Origin: GSA-30 sp036384435
Lineage (GTDB): Bacteria; Pseudomonadota; Gammaproteobacteria; Xanthomonadales; Rhodanobacteraceae
Assembly: GCF_036384435.1 (NCBI RefSeq)
Contig: NZ_DASVMI010000157.1
Coordinates: 1 to 64,000, forward strand
Direction: 5' to 3'
DNA: 64,000 nucleotides
Shown here: piece by piece, positions 8,197 to 16,882 of the stretch
Layout: the number at the start of each line of letters is the position of its first letter
Position numbering within the stretch: position 1 is the stretch's first letter
Notes under the pieces: generated by a model
Database searches by the model: none
What the model was told of the DNA's origin: nothing
Seen by the model: the letters and a program-made list of their open reading frames with translations, nothing else
Position numbers and translations under genes: made by a program

Positions 8197-8907
8197 ATGA
8201 AGACCATCGGCATCATAGGCGGCATGAGCTGGGAATCGTCCGCGGCGTATTACCGGCTGATCAACCAGCACGCCAAGTCGCGCCTGGGTGGACATCACAA
8301 TGCGCGCTCGCTGATGTTGACCGTGGACTTCGCGCCCATCGAGGCGGCACAGCGCGCCGATGACTGGGATGCCCTCGGGCACCAGCTTGCCGACGCCGCG
8401 TCGCAACTGGAGCGCGGTGGCGCCCAGATCATCGTGCTCGCGACCAATACCATGCATCGTGTCAGCGGTGCGATCGAAGCGGCCATCGAGGTGCCCTTCC
8501 TGCACATCGCCGATCCAACAGGCATGGCATTGCAAGTGGCGGGCATCGAGCGAGTCGCCTTGCTCGGCACGCGCTATACGATGGAGCAGGATTTCTACAT
8601 CGGTCGATTGCGCGAACGCTTCAACCTGGATGTGCTCGTTCCCGATGCCGCCCAGCGAGCCGATGTGCATCGCATCATCTACGACGAGCTTTGCCATGGC
8701 GATTTGCGTGACCAGTCGCGCGAACGGTATGGCCAGATCATCGCGGAACTGGCGATCAGAGGTGCCCAGGCGGTCATTCTGGGCTGTACGGAGATCGGTT
8801 TGTTACTGAAGCCTGAAAACGCCGGCCTGCCCTTGTTCGACACCGCTGTGCTGCATGCGCAGGCTGCCGTGGACTGGGCCCTCGATGCCCCAGGTTCCCA
8901 TGCTTAG
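8197..8907 (+). CDS. Aspartate/glutamate racemase family protein (YgeA/RacX-like)
   Basis: 236 residues of the PLP-independent Asp/Glu racemase superfamily: IGIIGGMSWESS at the N terminus, ATNTMH near residue 86 and LGCTEIGLL near residue 196. The first catalytic position is Thr rather than Cys and the second is Cys, the pattern of the E. coli YgeA broad-specificity racemase group rather than classical glutamate racemase. It probably converts L- or D-amino acids in the cytoplasm. AGGAG lies just upstream of the ATG. It follows the HD gene on the same strand by 53 bp and may be in the same transcript. Confidence 0.87.
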   Translation: MKTIGIIGGMSWESSAAYYRLINQHAKSRLGGHHNARSLMLTVDFAPIEAAQRADDWDALGHQLADAASQLERGGAQIIVLATNTMHRVSGAIEAAIEVPFLHIADPTGMALQVAGIERVALLGTRYTMEQDFYIGRLRERFNLDVLVPDAAQRADVHRIIYDELCHGDLRDQSRERYGQIIAELAIRGAQAVILGCTEIGLLLKPENAGLPLFDTAVLHAQAAVDWALDAPGSHA

Positions 8908-8934
8908 TTTCCGGCATTCCACCACGACGCACGA

Positions 8935-9060
8935 TGCTTGTTGGAGCGAATTCATTCGCGAAGCCATCGGCGATCCAGTCGCCGATGGAGGCTCTTGAAA
9001 CCTCCAGGTCGCGATCTGAGTCGCAACTTGCATCGCGACTGAAGTCGCTCCTGCAAAGCG
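8935..9060. repeat. REP-like mosaic repeat, copy 2
   Basis: It contains GAGCGAATTCATTCGCGAAG, then CATCGGCGATCCAGTCGCCGATG, GAAACCTCCAGGTCGCGA and TTGCATCGCGACTGAAGTCG. Each module is palindromic. The element fills the intergenic space between the convergent racemase and cysA ends, a typical REP position. Confidence 0.65.
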
Positions 9061-9061
9061 C

Positions 9062-10168
9062 TTACACATCCCAGCGCAGCATCACCCGGTCTGACGCCTG
9101 GACGTGGCCATCCACGTCCAACGGGAACAACGTGCATACCTTCGGGCGCACTCGCAGCGTCATGTCCTGCCGCAAGGACAATCGTGCGATCTGTTCGCTG
9201 GCGATATCCATTTCCAGCACCTGATCGGGTTCTTCCCATTGCAACTCCAGGTGCGTCACGCTGCCGGCGGGATAGATGTGCCGCAGTCGCGCCTCCCAGC
9301 TATCGCCCTGACCGTGCGCCGACAACGCCAGTTGTTCCGGTCGCACATAAGCCAGGGCTCGTTCGTAGCGGCCATCCCATGGATCGTCGCATAGCGTCGC
9401 CGAGCCGCTGACCAGTTGGCCGCCGCGGCGCTCCACGGTCAGGCGATTGACCTTGCCGATGAATTCGCACACGAACGGCGTCGCTGGTTGCTGGTAGATC
9501 ATTTCGGGCGTATCGACCTGTTCGATCCGTCCATTGTTCATCACGGCGACACGGTCGGCCAGCTCCAGGGCCTCTTCCTGGTCGTGGGTGACGAATACCG
9601 TGGTCAGCCCAAGCTCTTCATGCAGATGACGCAACCAGCGCCGCAATGACACACGCACCTGGGCATCGAGTGCACCGAATGGCTCATCGAGTAACAGCAG
9701 CTCTGGCTCCACAGCCAGCGCTCGCGCCAAGGCGACTCGCTGACGCTGGCCACCAGATAGCTGCGCCGGATAGCGCTTGCCGTACCCTTCCAGGTGGACG
9801 CGCTTGAGCAAGGCTTCCACGCGCTCGGCGATTTGCGTGCGCGAAGGGCGCGAGCGCGCCGGACGCACACGCAGCCCGAACGCTACGTTATCGGCCACGG
9901 TCATATGGCGAAACAAGGCGTAGTGCTGAAATACCAGCCCCACGCTGCGCTGGCGCGCATTGATCTTCAGCAGGTCGCGATCGCCCTGCATCACGCTACC
10001 GCCATCGGGATAATCCAGCCCGGCAAGTATGCGCAGCAACGTGGTCTTGCCCGAGCCGGAAGGCCCCAGCAACGCCAGGAATTCGCCGGGCGCGATATCG
10101 AGGCTGACATCGTCGAGTCCGGCGGTGCCGGCAAAGCGGCGAATGAGGTGGGATAGTTTCAATGTCAT
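9062..10168 (-). CDS. cysA: Sulfate/thiosulfate ABC transporter ATP-binding protein CysA
   Basis: 368 residues. Walker A GPSGSGKT (about 34-41), signature LSGGQRQR, Walker B LLLLDEPFGALD and the H-loop THDQEEAL are present, followed by a C-terminal regulatory beta domain typical of CysA/PotA-type ATPases. It energises import of sulfate/thiosulfate through CysT/CysW. It is the last gene of the minus-strand sbp-cysT-cysW-cysA operon, starting 3 bases after the cysW stop. Confidence 0.95.
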   Translation of the reverse strand: MTLKLSHLIRRFAGTAGLDDVSLDIAPGEFLALLGPSGSGKTTLLRILAGLDYPDGGSVMQGDRDLLKINARQRSVGLVFQHYALFRHMTVADNVAFGLRVRPARSRPSRTQIAERVEALLKRVHLEGYGKRYPAQLSGGQRQRVALARALAVEPELLLLDEPFGALDAQVRVSLRRWLRHLHEELGLTTVFVTHDQEEALELADRVAVMNNGRIEQVDTPEMIYQQPATPFVCEFIGKVNRLTVERRGGQLVSGSATLCDDPWDGRYERALAYVRPEQLALSAHGQGDSWEARLRHIYPAGSVTHLELQWEEPDQVLEMDIASEQIARLSLRQDMTLRVRPKVCTLFPLDVDGHVQASDRVMLRWDV

Positions 10169-10171
10169 CGT

Positions 10172-11029
10172 TCAATGCCTGGCCGCGCCATGCGAGGCAA
10201 TCTGGTCGCCATAGCGCCATTCAAGGACGGTCTTGATGCCCAGGGTGAGCAGCGCCAACATGGCCAGCAGCGATGCGACGGCGAAGGCCCCGACGTATTC
10301 GTATTCGTTGTAGAGCACTTCCACTTCCAGTGGCATGGTGGTGGTCAAACCCAGGATATGCCCGGACACCACCGAAACCGCGCCGAATTCACCCATCGCG
10401 CGCGCATTGCACAGCAGCACGCCATAGAGCAGGCCCCAACGGATATTAGGTAGCGTCACGCGAAAGAACATCTGCCAGCCGGTGGCACCAAGCACGCGCG
10501 CGGCTTCTTCCTCTTCGGTGCCTTGCGCCTGCATCAACGGAATCAACTCCCGGGCCACGAAAGGCAACGTGATGAACATCGTGGCCAGCACCAGGCCGGG
10601 CACGGCGAAGATGATGTCGATATTGTGGCGATCCAGCCACGGTCCGAACCAGCCATGCGCACCGAACAGCAAGACGAACAGCAGGCCGGAAATCACGGGT
10701 GACACGGCGAACGGCAGATCGATGAAGGCACCGATCAAGGCCTTGCCGCGAAACTGGAAGCGCGCCATCGCCCAGGATGCGGCCACACCGAAGACCACGT
10801 TGAGTGGTACGGCGATGACTGCGACCAGCAGGCTGAGTTTGACCGACTGCCAGGCTTCATCCTGTGTCACTGCATGGAAATAGGCTTTTACGCCCTGCCT
10901 CAGTGCCTCATAGAACACAGTAGCCAGGGGAAGCAGCAGGAATAGCGTCAGGAACAGGACGGCGACGCCAATCAGGCTGGCATGAGCCAGGCGGCGTGGC
11001 CAGGCGACGGGACGGCTCAAGGGCGTCAT
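10172..11029 (-). CDS. cysW: Sulfate ABC transporter permease CysW
   Basis: 285 residues with about six membrane helices and the inner-membrane permease (EAA-type) loop near LIPLMQAQGTEEEEAARVLG. It forms the transmembrane channel with CysT. It overlaps cysT by 4 bases (ATGA). The motif ARAMGEFGAVSVVSG is characteristic of sulfate/molybdate permeases. Confidence 0.93.
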   Translation of the reverse strand: MTPLSRPVAWPRRLAHASLIGVAVLFLTLFLLLPLATVFYEALRQGVKAYFHAVTQDEAWQSVKLSLLVAVIAVPLNVVFGVAASWAMARFQFRGKALIGAFIDLPFAVSPVISGLLFVLLFGAHGWFGPWLDRHNIDIIFAVPGLVLATMFITLPFVARELIPLMQAQGTEEEEAARVLGATGWQMFFRVTLPNIRWGLLYGVLLCNARAMGEFGAVSVVSGHILGLTTTMPLEVEVLYNEYEYVGAFAVASLLAMLALLTLGIKTVLEWRYGDQIASHGAARH

Positions 11030-11850
11030 CGGCGGCTCTCCGACCAGCGCTGGCTCCAGCGTTGCAGGCGCGACACGCCGATCAGCAACATCAGGGAGAA
11101 TGCCAGCATCACCAGGCTGAGCGTGGCGGCGCCGGCATAGTCGAACTGTTCGAGTTTCTGCACGATCAACAAGGGCGCGATTTCCGAATGCTTGGGGATA
11201 TTGCCGGCGATAAAGATCACCGAGCCGTATTCACCCACCGCGCGCGCCATGGCCAGCCCGAAGCCAGTCAGCAAGGTGGGCGCCAACATGGGCAGGATCA
11301 CCCGGAAAAATGTCTGCATGCGCGTGGCCCCCAGGCTCATCGCCGCTTCTTCCACGTCGCGTTCAAGCGTCTCCAGCACCGGTTGCAGGGTGCGCACCAC
11401 GAAGGGAAAGCCGACGAAGATCATCGCCACCAGGATACCCAGCGGCGTGTAGGCCACATGCACGCCCAGCGGTTCCAGCCAACGACCCAGCCACCCATTG
11501 GGGGCGTAGATAGCGGTCAGCGCGATACCGGCCACCGCGGTGGGTAGCGCGAACGGCAGGTCGATCAGGGCATCGAGCAGGCGTCGGCCCGGAAAGCGAT
11601 AGCGCACCAGCACCCAGGCCACCAGCAGTCCGATCGCCACGTTGAGCACGGCCGAAAGCAGCGCGCCACCGAAGCTGAGCTTCAAGGCCGCCAGTGTGCG
11701 GCCCGAGCCGAGCAGATGGGTCAGGTCGTTCCAGCTTATCCCCGAGGCCTTGGCGATCAGGGCGGCCAGCGGAAGCATCACGATCAGGCTCAGGTAGACG
11801 ATGGTGTAGCCCAGGCTCAGGCCAAAGCCGGGAAGAATGTTTCGCCGCAT
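11026..11850 (-). CDS. cysT: Sulfate ABC transporter permease CysT (CysU)
   Basis: 274 residues, polytopic, starting MRRNILPGFGLSLGYTIVYL. It contains the permease loop around VEEAAMSLGATRMQTFFRV and ARAVGEYGSVIFIAGN. Partner of CysW. Its start overlaps the sbp stop by one base, so binding protein and channel are translationally coupled. Confidence 0.93.
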   Translation of the reverse strand: MRRNILPGFGLSLGYTIVYLSLIVMLPLAALIAKASGISWNDLTHLLGSGRTLAALKLSFGGALLSAVLNVAIGLLVAWVLVRYRFPGRRLLDALIDLPFALPTAVAGIALTAIYAPNGWLGRWLEPLGVHVAYTPLGILVAMIFVGFPFVVRTLQPVLETLERDVEEAAMSLGATRMQTFFRVILPMLAPTLLTGFGLAMARAVGEYGSVIFIAGNIPKHSEIAPLLIVQKLEQFDYAGAATLSLVMLAFSLMLLIGVSRLQRWSQRWSESRR

Positions 11851-12857
11851 CAGAGGCCTCCGTTGGCGCCGAAGCGATCGAATTCGCCGCCATCGCGGAA
11901 AAACCGCTCCTGCGCCTCATGCCAGTTACCGAATACTTGGGCCAGGGTGAACGTGCGAATCGGCGGAAATTGCGCGGCATAGGGGCCGGCATCGCGCATG
12001 GAGCGTGGCCGGTAGAAATTTTTTGCCGCCAGTTGCTGCCCCTGCGGCGAATACAGGAAGGCCAGGTAGGCTTGCGCAAGCGCACGTGTGCCGTGGCGAT
12101 CGACATTGCGGTCGACCATGGCCACGGGCGGCTCGGCCAGGATGCTCAGCGATGGACGCACGATTTCGAAATCCTCGTCGCCAAGTCGGGCCTTGGCCAG
12201 CATGGCCTCGTTTTCCCAGCCGACCAGCACGTCACCGATACCCCGCTGGGCGAACGTGGTGGTAGCGCCACGTGCGCCGGCATCGAGCACTGGCACGTGC
12301 TTGTAGAGGTTGCGCACGAACGCGCGCGTCTGCGCTTCGTCGCCGTGGAATTTGTCCAGCGCGTACCCCCAGGCGGCGAGGAAATTCCAGCGCGCGCCGC
12401 CTGAAGTTTTCGGGTTGGGCGTGATCACCTGGATGCCAGGACGCACCAGGTCGTCCCAGTCGTGGATATGCCTGGGGTTGCCCTTGCGCACCATGAACAC
12501 GATGGTTGAGGTGTAGGGCGTTGCCTGGTCGGGCAGCCGCTGCTGCCAATCCTTCGGCAGCCAGCCACGGGCGGCAATCGCGTCGATGTCGTAGGCCAGC
12601 GCCAGCGTCACCACATCGGCGCGCAGCCCTTCTGATACCGAGCGCGCCTGCTTGCCCGAGCCGCCATGGGACATGTGGATCGATACGTCCTGGCCATGAT
12701 CGTGTTTCCATTGCTCGGCGAACGCGGCATTGATGTCGCGGTACAGCTCGCGTGTGGGGTCGTACGATACGTTCAGCAGGCTCGTTTCCGACGCGCGCGC
12801 GGCTGTGGCCAGGCATAGCCACAGGCACAATGGAATGGTCAGGGAGCGAAGCGGCAT
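11850..12857 (-). CDS. sbp: Periplasmic sulfate-binding protein
   Basis: 335 residues with a cleavable signal peptide (MPLRSLTIPLCLWLCLATAA, likely cut after ARA). The mature part begins LLNVSYDPTRELYRDINAAF, the classic Sbp/CysP start. SHGGSGKQARSV and TPNPKTSGGARWNFL are ligand-binding segments of the family. It delivers sulfate or thiosulfate to CysTW. It is first in the operon. Whether it prefers sulfate (Sbp) or thiosulfate (CysP) cannot be decided here. Confidence 0.93.
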   Translation of the reverse strand: MPLRSLTIPLCLWLCLATAARASETSLLNVSYDPTRELYRDINAAFAEQWKHDHGQDVSIHMSHGGSGKQARSVSEGLRADVVTLALAYDIDAIAARGWLPKDWQQRLPDQATPYTSTIVFMVRKGNPRHIHDWDDLVRPGIQVITPNPKTSGGARWNFLAAWGYALDKFHGDEAQTRAFVRNLYKHVPVLDAGARGATTTFAQRGIGDVLVGWENEAMLAKARLGDEDFEIVRPSLSILAEPPVAMVDRNVDRHGTRALAQAYLAFLYSPQGQQLAAKNFYRPRSMRDAGPYAAQFPPIRTFTLAQVFGNWHEAQERFFRDGGEFDRFGANGGL

Positions 12858-12962
12858 GCGGTCTCCGGGCAGAAAAGCGGCATGTCGGCGCGATGGCCAT
12901 GGGCCATCGTTATCGCCGATGTTCCGGACAGGGTTGTTAAGCGGAAGTTGAAGCGTGGCGTC

Positions 12963-13988
12963 TCAGCGGAAAGCGAGGGCGAGTACGATGCCGATCCATA
13001 GCACCATGCCCAGCCAATTGTTGTTGCGGAAGGCTTGCAGGCAGGCAGTGCGATCGCGCGTGCGGATGGACCAGAGCTGCCAGCCGAACAACCCCAGGGC
13101 CGCCACCAGTGACAGCCAGTAAGACCAACCCAGGCTGGCGCGCTGGCCGACGAACAGCATGGCCAGGGCAAAGGTGGCCATCAGTATTCCCAGGATCGGC
13201 AGATCTGCGTCGCCAAACAGGATGGCCGTGGATTTGGCGCCCGCTTTGATGTCCTCGTCGCGATCGACCATCGCGTACTCGGTGTCGTAGACCACCGACC
13301 AGACGATGTTGGCCAGAAACAATAGCCAGCCAAGCGGCGGCACGTGCCCGGACACCGCGCCGAATGCCATCGGAATCGACCAGCCGAAGGCGGCACCCAG
13401 GACAACCTGTGGCAGGTGCGTGTAACGCTTGGTGAACGGATATAGGGCGGCCAGCGCCGCGCCGCCAAACGACAGGGCGATGGTGAAGTGGTTGGTAAAC
13501 AGCACCAGCACGAACGAAAACACCAGCAGCGCGGCGAATACGATCAGCGCTTCGCGTGGCGTGATGCGCCCACTGGCGATGGGACGGCCTGCGGTGCGGG
13601 CCACCTGGGGATCGAGCTTTCGATCGGCGAAGTCATTGATCGCGCACCCGGCCGAGCGCATCGCGAAGACGCCCAGCGTAAAGATGATCAACAGGCCAAG
13701 CGGCGGGAAGTCGCCCTCGGCCAGCCACAATGCCCACCAGGTCGGCCACAGCAGCAGCAACGCGCCAATCGGGCGGTCCATGCGGGTCAGGACCAGATAA
13801 TCGAGCGCCCTCTCGCGCTGCTGCTGGGGCAGCTTCTGTAGCAGCCAGGACAATACACGCGTGGCGCGCGTAGAACTGTCGGCAGGCCGCGGCGCGGCGG
13901 CGGCCTTCTTCGCAGGCGCTACCGGACGCCGGGCGGCAGCCAAGGGCGCGGAGGTGCGGCGAGGACGCTTGCGTGGGGTGGGAGCCAT
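12963..13988 (-). CDS. ubiA: 4-hydroxybenzoate polyprenyltransferase UbiA
   Basis: 341 residues. The prenyltransferase Asp-rich motifs are NDFADRKLD and YDTEYAMVDRDEDIKAG, separated by membrane helices; the core starts at MDRPIGALLLLWP. It attaches the polyprenyl tail to 4-hydroxybenzoate in ubiquinone synthesis at the inner membrane. The annotated start adds about 70 residues rich in Ala, Arg, Pro and Lys before the core, absent from the E. coli enzyme. The internal Met of MDRPIG is too close to the first helix, so at least part of the extension is probably real. Confidence 0.93.
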   Translation of the reverse strand: MAPTPRKRPRRTSAPLAAARRPVAPAKKAAAAPRPADSSTRATRVLSWLLQKLPQQQRERALDYLVLTRMDRPIGALLLLWPTWWALWLAEGDFPPLGLLIIFTLGVFAMRSAGCAINDFADRKLDPQVARTAGRPIASGRITPREALIVFAALLVFSFVLVLFTNHFTIALSFGGAALAALYPFTKRYTHLPQVVLGAAFGWSIPMAFGAVSGHVPPLGWLLFLANIVWSVVYDTEYAMVDRDEDIKAGAKSTAILFGDADLPILGILMATFALAMLFVGQRASLGWSYWLSLVAALGLFGWQLWSIRTRDRTACLQAFRNNNWLGMVLWIGIVLALAFR

Positions 13989-14083
13989 GCGGTCGATTGT
14001 AACGGCTGGGCGATGCCTGGGGCACTTGGGGCCTGCCGGATACGCGGAACCGATCCGCGCACCCGTGTACCCGTGAGGTAAAG

Positions 14084-14112
14084 GCCGGGCCCGTGGTGGC
14101 TATCAGCCCGGC
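14084..14112 (-). terminator. GC-rich hairpin at the end of the cupin gene
   Basis: GCCGGGC (14084-14090) pairs with GCCCGGC (14106-14112) across a 15-base loop, overlapping the cupin gene's last codons. Read on the minus strand it is followed by CTTTACC, not a strong U tract, so termination would be weak. Confidence 0.35.
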
Positions 14113-14573
14113 TTGATCTGCTCGAAATCCACCAGGTCCTCGCCCTGCCCATGAATGTACAGCCGCTTGCCGAAGTGCGGATAATCGCAGATGTCCTGCT
14201 CCAGGCGCTGCCCTGCCACGAGCAGCAGCAACGGCGTTTCGCCTGTATTTTTCACCACATGTGCCGCGCCACCGCGGGGAAAGCCCAGGAAATCGCCGGG
14301 GCCAATGTCATAGGGGCGGTCATCGAGCAACAATTGTCCGGTGCCGGACAGCACGTAGACGAATTCCTCTTCATACAGGTGGCGATGATATTCGCTCGAT
14401 TCGCGACCTGGCTCGAGTGTGATCAGGTGCGCGCCAATTTGCGTCAAGCCGGTCGCGTCGCCAAGTGACTTGGCCAGCCGGATGGCATTGGCGTTGTAGG
14501 CGTGTTGCCTGACTTCGACCGGCATGGCGTCGATGGTGGTGGCGCTGAGAAGCTCGCGCGGCGTTTGGGACAT
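14103..14573 (-). CDS. Cupin domain protein
   Basis: 156 residues from the ATG at 14573 (MSQTPRELLSATTIDAMPVE); an upstream in-frame ATG at 14618 would add 15 non-conserved residues. The double-stranded beta-helix motifs are clear: EYHRHLYEEEFVYVLSGTG (metal-binding His and Glu) and the second motif with AHVVKNTGETP. Single-domain cupins of this type bind metal and either isomerise or oxygenate small molecules or act as sensors. No specific substrate is indicated. It lies upstream of ubiA on the same strand with a 114-bp gap. Confidence 0.82.
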   Translation of the reverse strand: MSQTPRELLSATTIDAMPVEVRQHAYNANAIRLAKSLGDATGLTQIGAHLITLEPGRESSEYHRHLYEEEFVYVLSGTGQLLLDDRPYDIGPGDFLGFPRGGAAHVVKNTGETPLLLLVAGQRLEQDICDYPHFGKRLYIHGQGEDLVDFEQIKPG

Positions 14574-14605
14574 AAACCTGGCTACCCGTAATTGACAGGC
14601 GCCCA

Positions 14606-14700
14606 CTGTAGGAGCCAATTCATTCGCGAAGCAATCTGCGATTCAGTCGCAGATGGGGGGTGAAACCTCCAAGCCGCGACCACGTCGCGTCTAGCATCGC
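14606..14700. repeat. REP-like mosaic repeat, copy 3 (best-preserved)
   Basis: The modules are TAGGAGCCAATTCATTCGCG, then AATCTGCGATTCAGTCGCAGA, a GGGGGGTGAAACCTCCA arm, and CCGCGACCACGTCGCG. The TAGGAGC-N-TTCGCGAA head resembles REP heads known from Pseudomonas. It lies between the cupin start and the following lipoprotein gene's end. Confidence 0.7.
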
Positions 14701-14710
14701 CAACGAATTC

Positions 14711-14736
14711 GCGCCTACCCGATCACGGGTAGGCGC
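14711..14736 (-). terminator. Perfect 11-bp stem hairpin after the lipoprotein gene
   Basis: GCGCCTACCCG (14711-14721), ATCA loop, CGGGTAGGCGC (14726-14736). It lies 10 bp beyond the stop of the lipoprotein gene read on the minus strand. The stem is strong but is followed by GAATTCGTT rather than a U run, so it is a probable rather than certain terminator. Confidence 0.55.
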
Positions 14737-14746
14737 CGCTGCAAGA

Positions 14747-15211
14747 TTACTTGTGAACCTTGCAGATCGCCTTCTTGTCTGGATACGTCTTCATGCACCA
14801 ATCCTGCCATTCCTTGCTATTGGTCGCCCGCGTGGCCGGATCGGAGCCGTTGTAGACGAACTCGAAGCTCTTGCCGGTGATCTGGTTGAGCAGCGCGGCC
14901 AGGGCATCGTGCACCACCTCCGGCGAATACATGCGCTGGCCTTGCTCGGTCTTCTTCGAATCGACGATCACGATGTTCTTCAACACCATGTTCTTTTCGC
15001 CAAGCGGACGCATGTCGTTGAGGTGCTGCACGAGATAGGGCACCGCGTTTTCGCCGTAGGACTCCAGGCGAAGAAATGCCTCAGGCTCGGTCTGTGCCTG
15101 GGTGGTCTGGTCGATCAGCCCGGAAATCTGGGTGGCCAGCGTCGTCTTCTTGGTGGCGCAACCGCTCACGGCCAGCGCGGCCAGGGAAGCAAGCAGGACG
15201 AGCTTCTTCAT
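14747..15211 (-). CDS. Small lipoprotein of unknown function
   Basis: 154 residues from the ATG at 15211, preceded by AAAGGAG. The signal peptide MKKLVLLASLAALAVSGCAT carries a good lipobox (VSGC, Cys18). The upstream in-frame extension to 15313 lacks signal character. The mature domain is helical, with FLRLESYGENAVPYLVQHL resembling a HEAT-like helical pair, and a C-terminal WQDWCMKTYPDKKAICKVH with two cysteines. No family recognised. It is probably anchored in the envelope. The 366 bases upstream (15212-15577) hold no convincing gene, only a perfect 7-bp inverted repeat, GTGGACG-TAC-CGTCCAC, at 15428-15444. Confidence 0.75.
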   Translation of the reverse strand: MKKLVLLASLAALAVSGCATKKTTLATQISGLIDQTTQAQTEPEAFLRLESYGENAVPYLVQHLNDMRPLGEKNMVLKNIVIVDSKKTEQGQRMYSPEVVHDALAALLNQITGKSFEFVYNGSDPATRATNSKEWQDWCMKTYPDKKAICKVHK

Positions 15212-15577
15212 GGGTACTCCTTTACGACTCGATTTTGAATGGACATGGAGATGGCACGCTTCGTATGCAGCGAAGAACGCGCGGAAAATGCGGGCATGCG
15301 GACGACGCACCACGATGGGCGCGGGCAGGCGCGGTCATTGGCATGGGTGGCGCGTTTGAGTCGCATCCCATCGTTTGCATCCTGTTCCATGACGCCGTCC
15401 ACTGAAGATCGTATGCAAAACCCGGTTGTGGACGTACCGTCCACGCGTTGATAACCGGATTTCCCCTGGTGCTCCCCTGTCTGAACGAGGGTGAGCCTTA
15501 CATTCGATGCGTGGATAATGCCATGGAACCCGCTGCCACGGGCAAGTCCCGGCCGTGTGACCGGGGTAGCAGAGAGG

Positions 15578-15874
15578 CTATTTGCGGCCCCAGCGCCAGC
15601 GCGGCGGCTCGCCTTTGATCAGACAGACCAGTACCAAAGCCAGGGTCGGTAGCCCGGTGACAAGCCAGAATCGGTTCCCGACTTCGTGTGGAGGGTATTG
15701 ATGCGCCAGCACGGCGATGACCACCACATAGGCCACCAGTGTCGTCCAACCCTGCCAGACGCGGGGCAAGCCCCAACCCAGACCGTAGCTTTTTGCGGGA
15801 AACCAGTAGCGCGGGGAGGACGTTTTCTCAGACATGAAAGGCGCATCCAACGGCGATGCGCCATTATCCATCAT
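15578..15874 (-). CDS. Small inner-membrane protein of unknown function
   Basis: 98 residues from the ATG at 15874; AGAGG just upstream also suits the next ATG at 15871. Two hydrophobic segments (TTLVAYVVVIAVLAH and FWLVTGLPTLALVLVCLI) flank a short polar loop, and a basic tail (EPPRWRWGRK) would face the cytoplasm. A shorter start at 15835 (MSEKTSSPRYW) is possible. It follows the CsgG-like gene on the same strand after a 33-bp gap, so the two may be cotranscribed. No family recognised. Confidence 0.6.
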   Translation of the reverse strand: MMDNGASPLDAPFMSEKTSSPRYWFPAKSYGLGWGLPRVWQGWTTLVAYVVVIAVLAHQYPPHEVGNRFWLVTGLPTLALVLVCLIKGEPPRWRWGRK

Positions 15875-15907
15875 GTCCTCTGTGGCCTGTGCAAGTTTTC
15901 AGGACGA

Positions 15908-16882
15908 TCAGCGAGATAGCTCGATCAGTTCCGAGGGCACCCAGCCGCGTTGGCCAAGTTCATCCTCGACCTCCCACATGCCACCCTGCTTGTTGCCGGT
16001 GGGGTGCAGCGTCGCGCCCGCGCGCAATGAACGCACCGGCTTGCCCTTGCCGGTGGCATCGGTCAGCAGTTGCGTGGATCGGATCAAGGTGACGGCCTGC
16101 ATGGCACGGGAAGCGGCTGCGTTGTTGCTCACCCCGCCTAGTTGTTCAACCATGCGCGTGTAGGCATCCAGATAGGCCAACGTGATGACCTGCCCGATTT
16201 CCGTATTGGCATACCCACCCACGCCGGCACCACCGAATTCACTGCCTCCCCATAGGGCGCCTGCGCCACTGAACCCCAGGTCGTTCTTCTTGGCACTCCC
16301 CTCGGTAAGCGCCACCTGCTCGGACGAACGCACGTCGGTCAGCGTCAGGACAACGTCGGCAGTTTTTGATTTGAAATCCAGCCCGGCCGCTATCTGGCCT
16401 GCTCCGCCACCGATCAGGCCACCCAGCAAGCCGGCTACACGGCCGCCGCCGGCATTGCGGTTGGATGAGACGAGATCGGGCACCAGGATGTAATCGGCGG
16501 CCTTGACCTGGCCCTTGCCGATATTCGAGCGTCCACGCAGTTCGCCGCGGGAGGCCAGCTCACGCTCGCGCATGGCTGCGTTCATGCCGCGATTGCGGTC
16601 AACGAGAGTGAAGCAGCGCGATTTGGCCACGAATACCTTGATCAGCTTCGTGGGTTCGGGCAATTGCTGCCCCGACCACCAATTGGAGCCAGCATCGGCC
16701 TCTTCCACGGCCACGGTGCCCAGGGGCTTGCTGCACACTGGCAACTGTGCGGTCTTTTCATGGCGTATTGTCTGAGCGGATTTCATCTTCGACTCGATCT
16801 GCGCGCAGGCAGGTAGGCCCAGGAGTATCACCGACATGCCTGTGGCCATGGTGGCGAGGGTCTTCATCGACTTGGTTTTCAT
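15908..16882 (-). CDS. CsgG/HfaB-like lipoprotein with a C-terminal SH3-type domain
   Basis: 324 residues. The signal peptide ends in LPAC (Cys26), so it is probably lipidated. The central part (about residues 50-250) matches the CsgG/HfaB family: CFTLVDRNRGMNAAMRERE, KAADYILVPDLVSS and a Gly-rich GLLGGLIGGGAGQIAAGL segment. The last 60 residues (GATLHPTG to WVPSELIEL) look like a bacterial SH3 domain, which often binds cell wall. CsgG itself forms the outer-membrane pore for curli subunits, but no curlin or CsgE/F partner is nearby, so a curli role is not supported. Family members also have general envelope roles. Confidence 0.78.
   Translation of the reverse strand: MKTKSMKTLATMATGMSVILLGLPACAQIESKMKSAQTIRHEKTAQLPVCSKPLGTVAVEEADAGSNWWSGQQLPEPTKLIKVFVAKSRCFTLVDRNRGMNAAMRERELASRGELRGRSNIGKGQVKAADYILVPDLVSSNRNAGGGRVAGLLGGLIGGGAGQIAAGLDFKSKTADVVLTLTDVRSSEQVALTEGSAKKNDLGFSGAGALWGGSEFGGAGVGGYANTEIGQVITLAYLDAYTRMVEQLGGVSNNAAASRAMQAVTLIRSTQLLTDATGKGKPVRSLRAGATLHPTGNKQGGMWEVEDELGQRGWVPSELIELSR

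Noticed and set aside
15908..16882. Calling the CsgG-like gene curli csgG
   Set aside because: No csgA/B/E/F neighbours and the C-terminal SH3-type domain is not part of CsgG, so the specific symbol is unsupported.
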